This document shows, one piece after another, positions 1 through 7,821 of a DNA stretch of 64,000 nucleotides. Source of the DNA: Pseudotamlana agarivorans (GTDB lineage: Bacteria; Bacteroidota; Bacteroidia; Flavobacteriales; Flavobacteriaceae); contig NZ_JAHKPD010000008.1 in assembly GCF_018860245.1 (NCBI RefSeq), positions 1 to 64,000 on the forward strand. Reading direction: 5' to 3'. Below the pieces are notes generated by a model that made no database searches, was not told where the DNA came from, and was given only the letters and a program-made list of their open reading frames with translations. A program made the position numbers and the translations under genes. Each line of letters opens with the position of its first letter. Positions within the stretch are counted from its first letter, which is position 1.

Positions 1-386
1 AAAAATAGTATTAAAATTGCCGATAAAGTATGTCCAACATGCCAAGCTAAGCTAAAAACAGTATAAGTAACACAAAATAAGGCTATCGTTAAAAGAAGCT
101 TAGGTAAACTGAAATAGGTTTTAAATATGTTCCAAATAGATTTCCAATAGTATATGTTCAACGCCCGAACACGAGATTCTAAAACCTCTTGAAAACCGAA
201 AATTCCAAATTTTTTAAACTCGATATTTAAAGCATCTTTAAAAAACAATTTAGGGTTTTCTTCCCATTGACTTTCAATACCATTTGTTAGATGATCAACC
301 AGTTCAGTTTGCACATCGTAACATTCTACGAAATGTTTTCTCGTGAAGTTATGGAGTTCTTTTATTTGGTTTTCTGAAATTTTCAT
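1..386 (-). CDS. HAAS-like membrane protein, partial (C-terminus beyond window)
   Basis: The frame is open from an ATG at 386-384 to the left edge, about 128 codons. It begins MKISENQIKELHNF and continues with a soluble helical segment containing CYDVQTELVDHLTNGIE, followed by hydrophobic membrane stretches from about residue 85. The N-terminal segment resembles that of the gene before it in the operon (both have an E-x-x-D-H-x-x-x-x-I-E core), so the two look like paralogues. The start overlaps the stop of that gene by the ATGA arrangement. In other phyla, HAAS/DUF1700-type proteins sit next to PadR regulators in the same way. Function is unknown; sensing or membrane-stress signalling is inference. 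Confidence 0.7.
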   Translation of the reverse strand, partial: MKISENQIKELHNFTRKHFVECYDVQTELVDHLTNGIESQWEENPKLFFKDALNIEFKKFGIFGFQEVLESRVRALNIYYWKSIWNIFKTYFSLPKLLLTIALFCVTYTVFSLAWHVGHTLSAILILF

Positions 387-1039
387 GAATTGTCAATTCC
401 ATATTTTAAATGATAGTCTTTTTTAAACTCTAATGTACAAAGCGTAAGAAGTACTAAAATGAATATTAAAAAAGTTGTTTTTATTTTCATTAAAATCAAA
501 TCGTGGGTAACATATCCCATTGGAGCAGTAAAACGGTTAAAAAAAAGATTAATCCCATAAAAAACGATAAAGAAAAATAAACCCATTCTTTCTATCAACG
601 AATATTTTTCGTTCTTCGTTCTCATAAATGTAGAATAAAAAACACCAATTATCACCATAATTACAAGTGGCGCATCCTTTAGTATACGAATCAAATATAC
701 TTTGCTTACATACAACTCAATTAAATTAAAACTCATAAAAATGGCTGCAAAAATGATTAAACCCCTCAATGAAAACGATTTTTTCAAAAGGCGATTCCAT
801 ATTAACCTATCGCCAATCCAATGGTATTTGCTATTGTATTTTAATAACTTCGATTTATTCTCTGCCATATAGTCTTTGAAAATGTAATAGAATGTTCTGT
901 CATCGCCATTTTCAATTCTAGCTTCAATTTCTGAAGCCACATGGTCAATCATCTCATACCTAATATCTATGAAGTCTATTCCAGAGTTTTCTAAATAAGT
1001 ATCTATAAACTTTATGTTTTCCTTGCTAAGTGTTTTCAT
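383..1039 (-). CDS. HAAS-like membrane protein downstream of PadR regulator
   Basis: This 218-residue protein has a charged helical N-terminal part (about 1-85, with the core YEMIDHVASEIEARIE) followed by about four hydrophobic segments between residues 90 and 205. It starts immediately after the stop codon of the padR-like gene and overlaps the next paralogue by four bases, so the three genes form one operon. The membrane topology and PadR linkage resemble HAAS/DUF1700-type partners of PadR regulators, but the assignment rests on architecture only. No enzymatic motif is visible. Confidence 0.75.
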   Translation of the reverse strand: MKTLSKENIKFIDTYLENSGIDFIDIRYEMIDHVASEIEARIENGDDRTFYYIFKDYMAENKSKLLKYNSKYHWIGDRLIWNRLLKKSFSLRGLIIFAAIFMSFNLIELYVSKVYLIRILKDAPLVIMVIIGVFYSTFMRTKNEKYSLIERMGLFFFIVFYGINLFFNRFTAPMGYVTHDLILMKIKTTFLIFILVLLTLCTLEFKKDYHLKYGIDNS

Positions 1040-1378
1040 CTAGCCCATTCTAAATTTAGGATTCACCAACGCGCGCATGGTTTTAATGTAGTCTTCCAGT
1101 TCAGCGAGTTTATTAACCGTCTCTTTTGTGCCTTGCTCGGTTAATTTATAGTATTTACGCAGTCTATTGTCAACTTTCAACACCTCAACATCTAGCAAAC
1201 CTTCAGCTTCTAACTTGTGTAATGACGGATATAAGGCCCCTTCAGTTAATTTCAGTTCCCCTTTAGTAATCTCTTTAACTTTTTGCGTAATTTCATAACC
1301 ATACATCTTATCATTTTCATTTAATAACTTTAAAATGATCGTGGTTAAACTGCCTTTATATAATTGTGAGTTTTTCAT
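1040..1378 (-). CDS. PadR-family transcriptional regulator
   Basis: The protein is a small winged-helix regulator of about 112 residues. The central stretch MYGYEITQKVKEITKGEL followed by TEGALYPSLHKLEAEGLL is the signature of the PadR N-terminal DNA-binding domain, and a charged C-terminal dimerisation helix follows. The frame opens earlier, at 1411, but the ATG at 1378 gives the family-typical start MKNSQLYKGSL. An imperfect dyad lies just upstream at 1392-1410, where an autoregulatory operator would be expected. It heads an operon with two membrane proteins, the usual PadR context. The ligand or signal is unknown. Confidence 0.88.
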   Translation of the reverse strand: MKNSQLYKGSLTTIILKLLNENDKMYGYEITQKVKEITKGELKLTEGALYPSLHKLEAEGLLDVEVLKVDNRLRKYYKLTEQGTKETVNKLAELEDYIKTMRALVNPKFRMG

Positions 1379-1391
1379 GACAAGACAAACA

Positions 1392-1410
1392 TACATAAAT
1401 TTCTTATGCA
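1392..1410 (-). promoter_or_regulatory. candidate operator dyad upstream of padR
   Basis: TACATAA and TTATGCA form an inverted repeat (6 of 7 positions) with a 5-base spacer, 14 bases upstream of the preferred padR start. PadR proteins commonly bind dyads containing ATGT/ACAT-like half sites in their own promoters, so autoregulation is plausible but inferred. Confidence 0.35.
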
Positions 1411-1469
1411 TTCGTATTTTAGGTGTTACTTTTTTCTTAAAAAGTATCTTACTTTATTATTGGCTTCAC

Positions 1470-1477
1470 TATTTTTG
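1470..1477 (+). promoter_or_regulatory. -7 box of the PaaE-like gene
   Basis: TATTTTTG matches the Bacteroidota -7 consensus TAnnTTTG and ends 16 bases before the ATG, a spacing seen repeatedly in this window. No clear -33 TTTG is visible. Confidence 0.5.
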
Positions 1478-1493
1478 CTAAAAACTAATTCGC

Positions 1494-2549
1494 ATGGCAT
1501 CATTTCATAAACTTCCAGTAAAGAATATCAATAGAGAAACTTCAAAAGCAATAAGCATCTCTTTTAATGTTCCTGAAAACCTTAAAGATACTTTCGCTTT
1601 TCAAGCGGGACAATACATCACTTTAAAAACCGAAATTGATGGCCATGAGGTACGTCGCGATTATTCACTTTGTGTTTCTCCTAAAAGTGGCGAATTAAAA
1701 GTTGCGATTAAAGAAGTTCAAGACGGTACGTTTTCGGCTTACGCGAATACAACTTTAAAAGTTGGTGACTCCTTAGAAGTGGCTCCACCAAAAGGGCGTT
1801 TTGTCTTTGAGCCTAACGACTCTAAAACTAAAAACATTGCGGCTTTTGCTGCTGGGAGTGGTATCACTCCAATTTTGAGTATTATAAAATGTGCTTTAGA
1901 AGAAGAAGTAAACAGTAAGATTATTCTAGTTTACGGAAATAAAACCACTAAAGACACCATGTTCTTAAACGAGCTTTTAGAGCTTCAACATGCCTATAAG
2001 GAGCGTTTCACGATTCAGTTTGTTTTTAGTCAGCAAGACGAGGAAGACGCGATTTTTGGCCGTATTGAAAAAAGCACCGTAAATTACGTGATTAAAAACG
2101 AGCATAAAGATGTGGTTATTGATGCGTATTACCTTTGCGGACCAGAAGCTATGATCCACATGGTTAAAGATGTTTTAACCACCCATAACACGGAAGCTGA
2201 ACGTATTCACTACGAACTTTTTAAAGCGGCAAAACCTGCGGAAGTTAAAGCTGAAGTTGTTGAAACAGGATCTTCTAAAATTACAGTCACGGTTGATGAT
2301 GAAACGACCACTTTTGATATGTCACAAAAACAAACCATTCTTGAAGCCGCTCTAGATGAAGATTTAGACGCGCCGTATTCTTGCCAAGGTGGTATTTGTA
2401 GCAGCTGTTTAGCCCGTATTACTGAAGGGGAAGCCACTATGAGACAAAACAATATTCTAACTGAAAGCGAAGTGGCTGAAGGTTTAATTCTTACTTGCCA
2501 AGCGCATCCAACGACGCCAACTATTACGGTTGATTTTGATGATGTTTAG
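1494..2549 (+). CDS. PaaE-like ferredoxin-NAD(P)H oxidoreductase
   Basis: This 351-residue flavoprotein has three modules. An FAD-binding barrel contains RDYSLC at 55-60. An NAD(P)-binding domain contains GSGITP at 121-126. A C-terminal plant-type 2Fe-2S domain has cysteines at about 297, 302, 305 and 335 (C-x4-C-x2-C-x29-C). This is the arrangement and length of PaaE, the reductase of the phenylacetyl-CoA epoxidase, which passes electrons from NADPH through FAD and the iron-sulfur cluster to an oxygenase. No paaABCD genes lie nearby, so the partner may instead be another diiron oxygenase encoded elsewhere. Transcribed alone, divergently from padR. Confidence 0.85.
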   Translation: MASFHKLPVKNINRETSKAISISFNVPENLKDTFAFQAGQYITLKTEIDGHEVRRDYSLCVSPKSGELKVAIKEVQDGTFSAYANTTLKVGDSLEVAPPKGRFVFEPNDSKTKNIAAFAAGSGITPILSIIKCALEEEVNSKIILVYGNKTTKDTMFLNELLELQHAYKERFTIQFVFSQQDEEDAIFGRIEKSTVNYVIKNEHKDVVIDAYYLCGPEAMIHMVKDVLTTHNTEAERIHYELFKAAKPAEVKAEVVETGSSKITVTVDDETTTFDMSQKQTILEAALDEDLDAPYSCQGGICSSCLARITEGEATMRQNNILTESEVAEGLILTCQAHPTTPTITVDFDDV

Positions 2550-2574
2550 ACGCGTGAGGTCTTTGAAGTAGTTA

Positions 2575-2650
2575 AGTATTTGAGGAGTTAGAAGTATTTG
2601 AGGAGTTAGAAGTAGTTAAGGAGTTAAGAAGTTAGAAAGGAGTTAAGTAG
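2575..2650. repeat. degenerate 18-bp tandem repeat
   Basis: Two perfect adjacent copies of AGTATTTGAGGAGTTAGA (2575-2592, 2593-2610) are followed by two degraded units built from AGTTA(A)G and GGAGTTA. It lies between two convergent genes (ends at 2549 and 2729) and has no open frame of note. Confidence 0.75.
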
Positions 2651-2686
2651 TAGCTTAGTTTTTAAGTGCACGTGACTTTAAGCGGT

Positions 2687-2706
2687 GTTCGAGCGGAGTC
2701 GAGAAC
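2687..2706. repeat. REP-like palindromic element, copy 1
   Basis: GTTCGAGCGGAGTCGAGAAC is an imperfect palindrome preceded by AGCGGT. A related sequence with the same AGCGGT-GTTCGAGC order lies at 34361-34388. Similar short GC-richer palindromes are scattered between genes in many Bacteroidota genomes. Confidence 0.55.
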
Positions 2707-2728
2707 CTGTCTTCTTTCTTTTATTAAC

Positions 2729-3739
2729 TTATATCGAAGCTAACACCCTATTTATTTTAGTCACTACAACTTCTGGAGCGATACTTCCTGCTGCGTTTTC
2801 ATAACCTTCTGGGTATTTATTTCCATAAACCGAAGTTGGCACCTTTGGAAACTGGATTCTATCGGCACACAAAGCGTAATCACCTGGTTGATTAAAAGGC
2901 GCGAAGCCTGCAAACGGATGCGTAACCCCCCAAATGGTAATGACTTTTACACCCAACATCGCTGCAAGATGCGCATTTCCTGAATCCATTGAAAGCATGA
3001 TATCGAGATTTGAAATGATATCTAACTCTTCATCAAAAGACAATTTACCAGCGAGGTTAATCGTGTTTTCAAACCTGCTTAATGGGTCACGATCTTCCTT
3101 TCCTCCAAACAGAATGACTTTATAATCGGCTGTTAGTTTTTCTACCACTTGCTTCATCAAATCTAAAGGATAAACCTTGCCTTGATGTGCTGCAAAAGGC
3201 GCAATACCAATCCACTTTTTAGAATCTCTTCCTAATAATTCCAGTAACTTTTCATTTAAGGCCACACGCTTTGGAAATGTAGGTTTTGATAAATCTACAG
3301 GGAAACCCAATTTATCAAAGACATCAACATAACGCTGAAGCGTGGTCTTTAAAGGCTCAAATTTTTCTCCTGAAACCAATAACCGCTTGGCTTCACGACC
3401 TTTATCTAAAGCAATAAAACGCTTGGAGTTTAAAAACAATTTCAAGATTTTACTTCTTAAAACATGGTGTAAATCGGCAACTGCAAAAAAGTGACTTTTA
3501 TTAAGCTCTTGAGCCAATTTGTAAAGGCCACGAACGCCTTTATGCTTGCCTTTAACTTCAGCTGAAAAAACAGTAACACGGGGAATATCTCTAAAGAAGG
3601 GTTTGAAAAATCCACGCGTTAAAATGGTAATATTTACTTTCGGGTATTGTTCAATAAGCGCCCGTACCACTGGTGCAGACATAGCAACGTCCCCCATTGC
3701 TGAGAGACGTATCACTAATATATGTTTTGAATTTGGCAT
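2729..3739 (-). CDS. glycosyltransferase family 9 (heptosyltransferase-like)
   Basis: This 336-residue GT-B enzyme has the family-9 N-terminus ILVIRLSAMGDVAMSAPVVRAL and the C-terminal nucleotide-sugar site SMDSGNAHLAAMLGVKVI followed by WGVTHPF. GT9 enzymes (WaaF/WaaC type) add heptose or related residues from an ADP-sugar to the lipid A-core on the cytoplasmic face. The acceptor here cannot be told. A DUF4254 gene lies directly upstream on the same strand, 67 bases away, a common flavobacterial pairing that suggests a shared role in LPS core synthesis. Confidence 0.88.
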   Translation of the reverse strand: MPNSKHILVIRLSAMGDVAMSAPVVRALIEQYPKVNITILTRGFFKPFFRDIPRVTVFSAEVKGKHKGVRGLYKLAQELNKSHFFAVADLHHVLRSKILKLFLNSKRFIALDKGREAKRLLVSGEKFEPLKTTLQRYVDVFDKLGFPVDLSKPTFPKRVALNEKLLELLGRDSKKWIGIAPFAAHQGKVYPLDLMKQVVEKLTADYKVILFGGKEDRDPLSRFENTINLAGKLSFDEELDIISNLDIMLSMDSGNAHLAAMLGVKVITIWGVTHPFAGFAPFNQPGDYALCADRIQFPKVPTSVYGNKYPEGYENAAGSIAPEVVVTKINRVLASI

Positions 3740-3760
3740 GATATTTCAGCTGAAAAAGTC

Positions 3761-3782
3761 TTCGACAAACTCAAATCGACAG
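3761..3782. repeat. possible degenerate REP-like sequence
   Basis: TTCGACAAACTCAAATCGAC lies in the 67-base gap between the GT9 and DUF4254 genes and recalls the TTCGAC...CTC cores of Bacteroidota intergenic palindromes. The match is weak. Confidence 0.25.
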
Positions 3783-3806
3783 CCAAAGAAATAGATTTTG
3801 AACGTG

Positions 3807-4412
3807 TTATTTTTGTGAGCGAAGTACAGGATTTAGCTCGTCGTCATTATACATTTTCATTTGCTTATACACTTTCATGTATTTATCTCCTTTTTCAATA
3901 TCATTTAAAAGCGTATCGATAGCCGTTGATAAATCTACACGTTGCTCCAATAAAACGTCTAATTTTTTCTGACAGGCAGCTTGGTGTTCCGCGGAAGCGT
4001 CGGTACGTGTAGCTTCCTCATTCATATGGTATACTTTCAAGGCTAAAATTGACAATCTATCGACACCCCAAGCTGGACTTTCGGTATTAATAGTTGCATT
4101 GTCCTTGACATTGGCATCTTTATATTTTTCTAGAAAATAGCTATCAATATACTCCACCATATCGGTTCTGTCTTGGTTTGAGGCATCAATTTGACGCTTT
4201 AAAGTCAAGGCCGCCACGGGATCTATTTGTGGATCACGAATAATATCTTCATAGTGCCACTGCACGGTATCGATCCAGCATTTTCTATATAATAAATGTT
4301 CTAACAAATCGCCTTCTGCATAGGCATTTTCAAAAGGTTGATCTACCGTATTTATAACGTGATACTTCTCGATAACTTCTTGAAAAATAGCATTTGCTTT
4401 ATCTGTAAACAT
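3807..4412 (-). CDS. DUF4254 family protein
   Basis: The protein is about 201 residues, all-helical and soluble, with the DUF4254 features LLYRKCWIDTVQWHYED near the N-terminus and SPAWGVDRLSILALKVYHM in the middle. The frame stays open to 4505, but that would overlap the divergent upp start at 4484, and the ATG at 4412 gives the family N-terminus, so I use it. The family has no established activity. Its repeated neighbourhood with GT9 glycosyltransferases suggests an LPS-related role (inference). Confidence 0.85.
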   Translation of the reverse strand: MFTDKANAIFQEVIEKYHVINTVDQPFENAYAEGDLLEHLLYRKCWIDTVQWHYEDIIRDPQIDPVAALTLKRQIDASNQDRTDMVEYIDSYFLEKYKDANVKDNATINTESPAWGVDRLSILALKVYHMNEEATRTDASAEHQAACQKKLDVLLEQRVDLSTAIDTLLNDIEKGDKYMKVYKQMKMYNDDELNPVLRSQK

Positions 4413-4414
4413 AG

Positions 4415-4429
4415 TCTCAAATTTTGAGA
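4415..4429. promoter_or_regulatory. perfect 15-base palindrome at DUF4254 start
   Basis: TCTCAAA-T-TTTGAGA is a perfect dyad lying between the -7 box and the ATG of the DUF4254 gene, close to where transcription would begin. It could be an operator or a 5' stem-loop of the mRNA. Confidence 0.45.
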
Positions 4430-4431
4430 TA

Positions 4432-4439
4432 CAAAGATA
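4432..4439 (-). promoter_or_regulatory. -7 box of DUF4254 gene
   Basis: On the minus strand the sequence reads TATCTTTG, an exact TAnnTTTG match, 19 bases before the ATG at 4412. Confidence 0.5.
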
Positions 4440-4483
4440 CTTATAATTCACTAACTTTACTATTGAATACCTAATTTGAAGCC

Positions 4484-5143
4484 ATGAAAATTCATAATCT
4501 ATCAAAAGAAAATTCCGTATTAAATTGCTTTTTATCAGAGCTAAGACATGTAGATATTCAAAAGGATGCTATGCGTTTTAGGCGAAATATTGAACGTATT
4601 GGTGAAATACTCGCTTATGAGATGAGCAAACGTTTAACGTATCAATCTGAGGATATTCAAACCCCTTTAGGCATTCACACTTCCAAGCTACCCAAAAACG
4701 ACTTGGTTTTATGTTCCATTTTAAGAGCCGGTATACCATTACACCAAGGCTTATTAAACTATTTTGACCAAGCAGAAAACGCCTTTATTTCTGCCTACAG
4801 ACAGCACAAAGAACACCCAGAGAGTTTTGAAATTGTGGTGGAGTATTTAGCCTGCCCAAGCTTAGAAAACAAAACGCTTATTCTGGCCGACCCCATGCTT
4901 GCTACAGGACAATCTATGGTGGCAACTTTTGAAGCCCTTAAAGCTTTTGGAACACCCAAAGAAATTCATCTTGTAAGCGTAATTGGCGCTAAACCCGGCA
5001 TTGCATTTATAAAAAAACACTTTGGCAAACACGTTAACTTATGGATAGGTACTATAGACGAGCACCTTAATGAGAAAGGTTACATCGTTCCTGGTTTAGG
5101 CGATGCGGGTGATTTAGCTTTTGGCAATAAGTTACAACAATAA
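4484..5143 (+). CDS. upp: uracil phosphoribosyltransferase
   Basis: The 219-residue sequence carries the PRPP-binding loop LILADPMLATGQSM (about 132-145), the SILRAGIPL motif and the C-terminal uracil-binding segment YIVPGLGDAGDLAFG. The enzyme converts uracil and PRPP to UMP in pyrimidine salvage. The gene is divergent from DUF4254, and its 3' end overlaps the convergent membrane-protein gene by 12 bases. Confidence 0.96.
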   Translation: MKIHNLSKENSVLNCFLSELRHVDIQKDAMRFRRNIERIGEILAYEMSKRLTYQSEDIQTPLGIHTSKLPKNDLVLCSILRAGIPLHQGLLNYFDQAENAFISAYRQHKEHPESFEIVVEYLACPSLENKTLILADPMLATGQSMVATFEALKAFGTPKEIHLVSVIGAKPGIAFIKKHFGKHVNLWIGTIDEHLNEKGYIVPGLGDAGDLAFGNKLQQ

Positions 5144-6058
5144 CAAAATAAAAGGCACAAGAATAAGCACCACTAAAAAGACTTCTTTAAACCATTTTTC
5201 CTGAATAATTTCGATATAGCTCGCAAAAATAATAGCCAATGGCATGAAGACGAATAAAAATTCACTTCCATTTTTTTCCGGTGCCAAAATTACAACTAAA
5301 AACCCTATCACAGCAGCTAATACAATGGTTTTAAAAGACACTCGAAATACTTTTTTCTTCTTTTTAATATTGTTTAAATAGTAAAATGAAGACCAAACCC
5401 CAAAAGAAACCAAAACCGTAATGGCAATTAAATACGTTATCGAATTGTAAGCACTAAAATCGTAGCTTATATTAATTGTATTTAAATTAAAAATCTCAAA
5501 ATAACTATCATATAAAACTACCGAAGTTGCCGAACCAATTAAATACACAGCGAATACACCTAGGAATGGAATAACCCAATGTCTTATGTTATTATCTGTA
5601 TATAAGGCTAATGACAAAATGATTAAGACAAAAAACAAAATAGACCAGAAATAAAATAATGCAGCAATGGCGATCCAAAAACCAGCATCAAAAAGCTTCT
5701 TCTTAACCTCCTTTTGTGATCGTAAACTAATAATACGTCGTAAACCTAGAAGTACAAAAAAATTCGAAAAAATCACTTTTCCATAGCTTGTTGTTTGCGG
5801 TAAATACAACAAGAAGAGGCTAAAAAGTAAAATTTCAAAATGGTTCGTCTCGGTTAAACTATTCTTATTTGCAATGAAATTAATAAGTAGAATAGAAGCA
5901 TAAATAGTTAATAGCATAGCTACTTGCTTCACGATTTCCATAACCTCTAAAGTATCGAATTGTAAGTTTATCCGCGGGATAGCAAAAGCCAAAAGCGTAA
6001 TGAAAAATACAATAATGAAATTTATTGGTCTAGATTTATTAAAAAAGCTTGTTAACAT
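5132..6058 (-). CDS. polytopic membrane protein (DUF6427-like)
   Basis: This 308-residue protein has about eight to nine hydrophobic helices and begins MLTSFFNKSRPINFIIVFF. The sequence resembles flavobacterial proteins I recall as DUF6427, often found next to upp. No catalytic motif is visible. Its last codons overlap the end of upp on the other strand, so antisense 3' overlap of the two mRNAs is likely. Function unknown. Confidence 0.75.
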   Translation of the reverse strand: MLTSFFNKSRPINFIIVFFITLLAFAIPRINLQFDTLEVMEIVKQVAMLLTIYASILLINFIANKNSLTETNHFEILLFSLFLLYLPQTTSYGKVIFSNFFVLLGLRRIISLRSQKEVKKKLFDAGFWIAIAALFYFWSILFFVLIILSLALYTDNNIRHWVIPFLGVFAVYLIGSATSVVLYDSYFEIFNLNTINISYDFSAYNSITYLIAITVLVSFGVWSSFYYLNNIKKKKKVFRVSFKTIVLAAVIGFLVVILAPEKNGSEFLFVFMPLAIIFASYIEIIQEKWFKEVFLVVLILVPFILLLL

Positions 6059-6070
6059 TAACTGTTTTTG

Positions 6071-6078
6071 TATTTTTG
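6071..6078 (+). promoter_or_regulatory. -7 box of the small membrane protein gene
   Basis: TATTTTTG fits TAnnTTTG. It gives a leader of about 45-50 bases before the ATG at 6131. Confidence 0.45.
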
Positions 6079-6102
6079 CTTCGTAAATATACTAACTATA
6101 TC

Positions 6103-6114
6103 GGGTTTAAACCC
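6103..6114. promoter_or_regulatory. palindrome in leader of small membrane protein gene
   Basis: GGGTTTAAACCC is a perfect 12-base palindrome in the untranslated leader, 16 bases before the ATG. Confidence 0.4.
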
Positions 6115-6130
6115 AATAAACAAACTCAAC

Positions 6131-6358
6131 ATGAAAGATTTCTTTTACGCTATACAAGATTTATTTGTTAACGTTCTTTTAAAACCTTTAGACGCTATTA
6201 GAGCTTTAGAACTTGAAAACTGGTTTTTAGCGAACCTTATGTCTTGGATCTTTATTATCATTGGTTTTGTTGCCATGGTATATTGGATGATCCAATTAAA
6301 AGGATTTAATGATAATAACGAGGAAGACAAAAGCGTTTCTTCACACTCGTACTTATAA
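6131..6358 (+). CDS. small membrane protein (DUF6341-like)
   Basis: I start this protein at the ATG at 6131 (MKDFFYAIQDLFVNVLLKPLD), giving 75 residues. The frame is open to 6068, but the -7 box at 6071-6078 would lie inside that extension. It has an amphipathic N-terminus, one strong transmembrane helix (about residues 36-57) and an acidic, serine-rich tail. The conserved N-terminus matches a small flavobacterial family I recall as DUF6341. Function unknown. Confidence 0.75.
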   Translation: MKDFFYAIQDLFVNVLLKPLDAIRALELENWFLANLMSWIFIIIGFVAMVYWMIQLKGFNDNNEEDKSVSSHSYL

Positions 6359-6360
6359 AA

Positions 6361-6396
6361 ATATAAGTTTCGATTAATTTAAATCGAAACCTATAT
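6361..6396. terminator. bidirectional terminator hairpin
   Basis: ATATA-A-GTTTCGATT pairs with AATCGAAAC-C-TATAT (14 pairs, one mismatch, loop AATTTA). It sits between the convergent ends of the small membrane protein gene and purD, and overlaps the purD stop codon. Confidence 0.6.
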
Positions 6397-7648
6397 CCTT
6401 ACGATAATTCATCTTATCAAAATGTAGTTTTTCTATATTTTGGTAAGATTTTTTTATGGCCTCTTGGTAGGTATCACCGTATGAGGTAATCGCCATTACA
6501 CGTCCGCCAGAGGTTACTATTTTTCCATCTTTAAGTACAGCTCCTGCGTGAAATGGAATAGAACCTTCAATAGTATTTACACCTGTAATTTCCTTGCCTT
6601 TTTCGTAAGCTTCAGGGTAACCTCCAGACACTAACATGATGGTAGTTGCTGCACGCTCGTCAATTTCAATATTAATTTTATCTAAAGTGCCATTAGCCAT
6701 AGCTTGAAGAATTTCAACAAAATCATTCTTTAATCTTGGTAAAACAACCTCAGTTTCTGGGTCGCCCATACGCACGTTATATTCAATCACTTTAGGGTCG
6801 TCGCCCACTTTTATTAATCCGATAAAAACAAACCCTACGTAAGGTAAATTGTCTTTTTTGAAACCACTAATTGTTGGCTTCACGATGCGCTCTTCAATTT
6901 TATTTAAAAAGTCATCTGTAGCAAATGGTACCGGAGAAACGGCTCCCATACCACCTGTATTTAAGCCTGTATCACCTTCACCAATACGTTTGTAATCTTT
7001 AGCAGTAGGTAAAATTTTGTAGTTTTCACCATCGGTTAGTACAAAACAACTTAATTCGATACCGTCTAAAAACTCTTCAATAACCACTTTCGTGCTAGCT
7101 TCACCGAATTTGGCATCCACTAACATGCTTTTAAGCTCGGTTTTGGCCTCTTCTAAATCATTCAGAATAACCACACCTTTTCCAGCGGCTAGACCATCTG
7201 CTTTTAAAACGTAAGGTGCATTTAAAGTTTCTAAAAAAGCATAGCCTTTTTCAACAGTTTCAGCAGTGAAGCTTTCATAGGCCGCTGTTGGAATATTATG
7301 ACGGTATAAAAATTCTTTTGCAAATTCTTTACTACCTTCTAACTCTGCAGCCACTTTTTGTGGTCCGATTACCGAAACATGTTTGATGGCCTCATCGTTT
7401 AAGAAAAAATCGTGAACGCCTTGTACTAAAGGATCTTCAGGCCCCACCACAACCATATCAATTTTGTGCTCTAAAACCAAAGTTTTAATCGCCGAAAAAT
7501 CGGTTACACCAATATTCATATTTGTGGCTATTTCTGCAGTTCCTGAATTCCCAGGGGCGACAAATAAATTTTCACATTTCGGACTTTGAGCAATTTTCCA
7601 AGCAAAAGTATGTTCTCTTCCGCCAGAACCAAGAATTAAGATATTCAT
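6374..7648 (-). CDS. purD: phosphoribosylamine-glycine ligase
   Basis: This full-length 424-residue GAR synthetase has the N-terminal MNILILGSGGREH loop, the ATP-grasp stretch KADGLAAGKGVVI (about 149-161), GDTGLNTGGMGA, and YNVRMGDPETEVVLPRL for Mg-ATP binding. The enzyme joins phosphoribosylamine and glycine with ATP in step two of de novo purine synthesis. It is monocistronic, with a well-formed promoter upstream (TTG-N18-TATTTTTG) and a hairpin in its leader. Confidence 0.97.
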   Translation of the reverse strand: MNILILGSGGREHTFAWKIAQSPKCENLFVAPGNSGTAEIATNMNIGVTDFSAIKTLVLEHKIDMVVVGPEDPLVQGVHDFFLNDEAIKHVSVIGPQKVAAELEGSKEFAKEFLYRHNIPTAAYESFTAETVEKGYAFLETLNAPYVLKADGLAAGKGVVILNDLEEAKTELKSMLVDAKFGEASTKVVIEEFLDGIELSCFVLTDGENYKILPTAKDYKRIGEGDTGLNTGGMGAVSPVPFATDDFLNKIEERIVKPTISGFKKDNLPYVGFVFIGLIKVGDDPKVIEYNVRMGDPETEVVLPRLKNDFVEILQAMANGTLDKINIEIDERAATTIMLVSGGYPEAYEKGKEITGVNTIEGSIPFHAGAVLKDGKIVTSGGRVMAITSYGDTYQEAIKKSYQNIEKLHFDKMNYRKDIGFDLN

Positions 7649-7663
7649 TGTGTTGTTTTTTAG

Positions 7664-7683
7664 ATTCTCAAATGTATGAGAAT
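7664..7683. promoter_or_regulatory. inverted repeat in purD leader
   Basis: ATTCTCA-AATGTA-TGAGAAT is a perfect 7-base inverted repeat in the leader between promoter and start codon, able to form a short stem-loop or to act as an operator. Confidence 0.45.
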
Positions 7684-7703
7684 AACTTTAATTATTATGA
7701 ATG

Positions 7704-7732
7704 CAAAAATAAGGGCTTTTTAGAATTAGCAA
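7704..7732 (-). promoter_or_regulatory. purD promoter
   Basis: On the minus strand, TTG (7732-7730), an 18-base spacer and TATTTTTG (7711-7704) match the Bacteroidota -33/-7 promoter. The leader is about 50 bases. Confidence 0.65.
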
Positions 7733-7795
7733 CGAAATGCCCTCCCTTTTTTTCTTATTTTTTACTTTAAAAACTTAAAAAATCGGATTTATCTT

Positions 7796-7803
7796 TAGCT
7801 TTG
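7796..7803 (+). promoter_or_regulatory. -7 box of the PaaK/CapK-like gene
   Basis: TAGCTTTG fits TAnnTTTG and ends 18 bases before the ATG at 7822. This supports that start over the upstream in-frame codon at 7801. Confidence 0.5.
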
Positions 7804-7821
7804 TTTTTTGGCTTTATACAA

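Noticed and set aside
2210-2452. Open frame antisense to the PaaE-like gene
   Set aside because: It lies wholly inside the conserved 2Fe-2S region of the real gene and encodes a low-complexity sequence with no recognisable motif.
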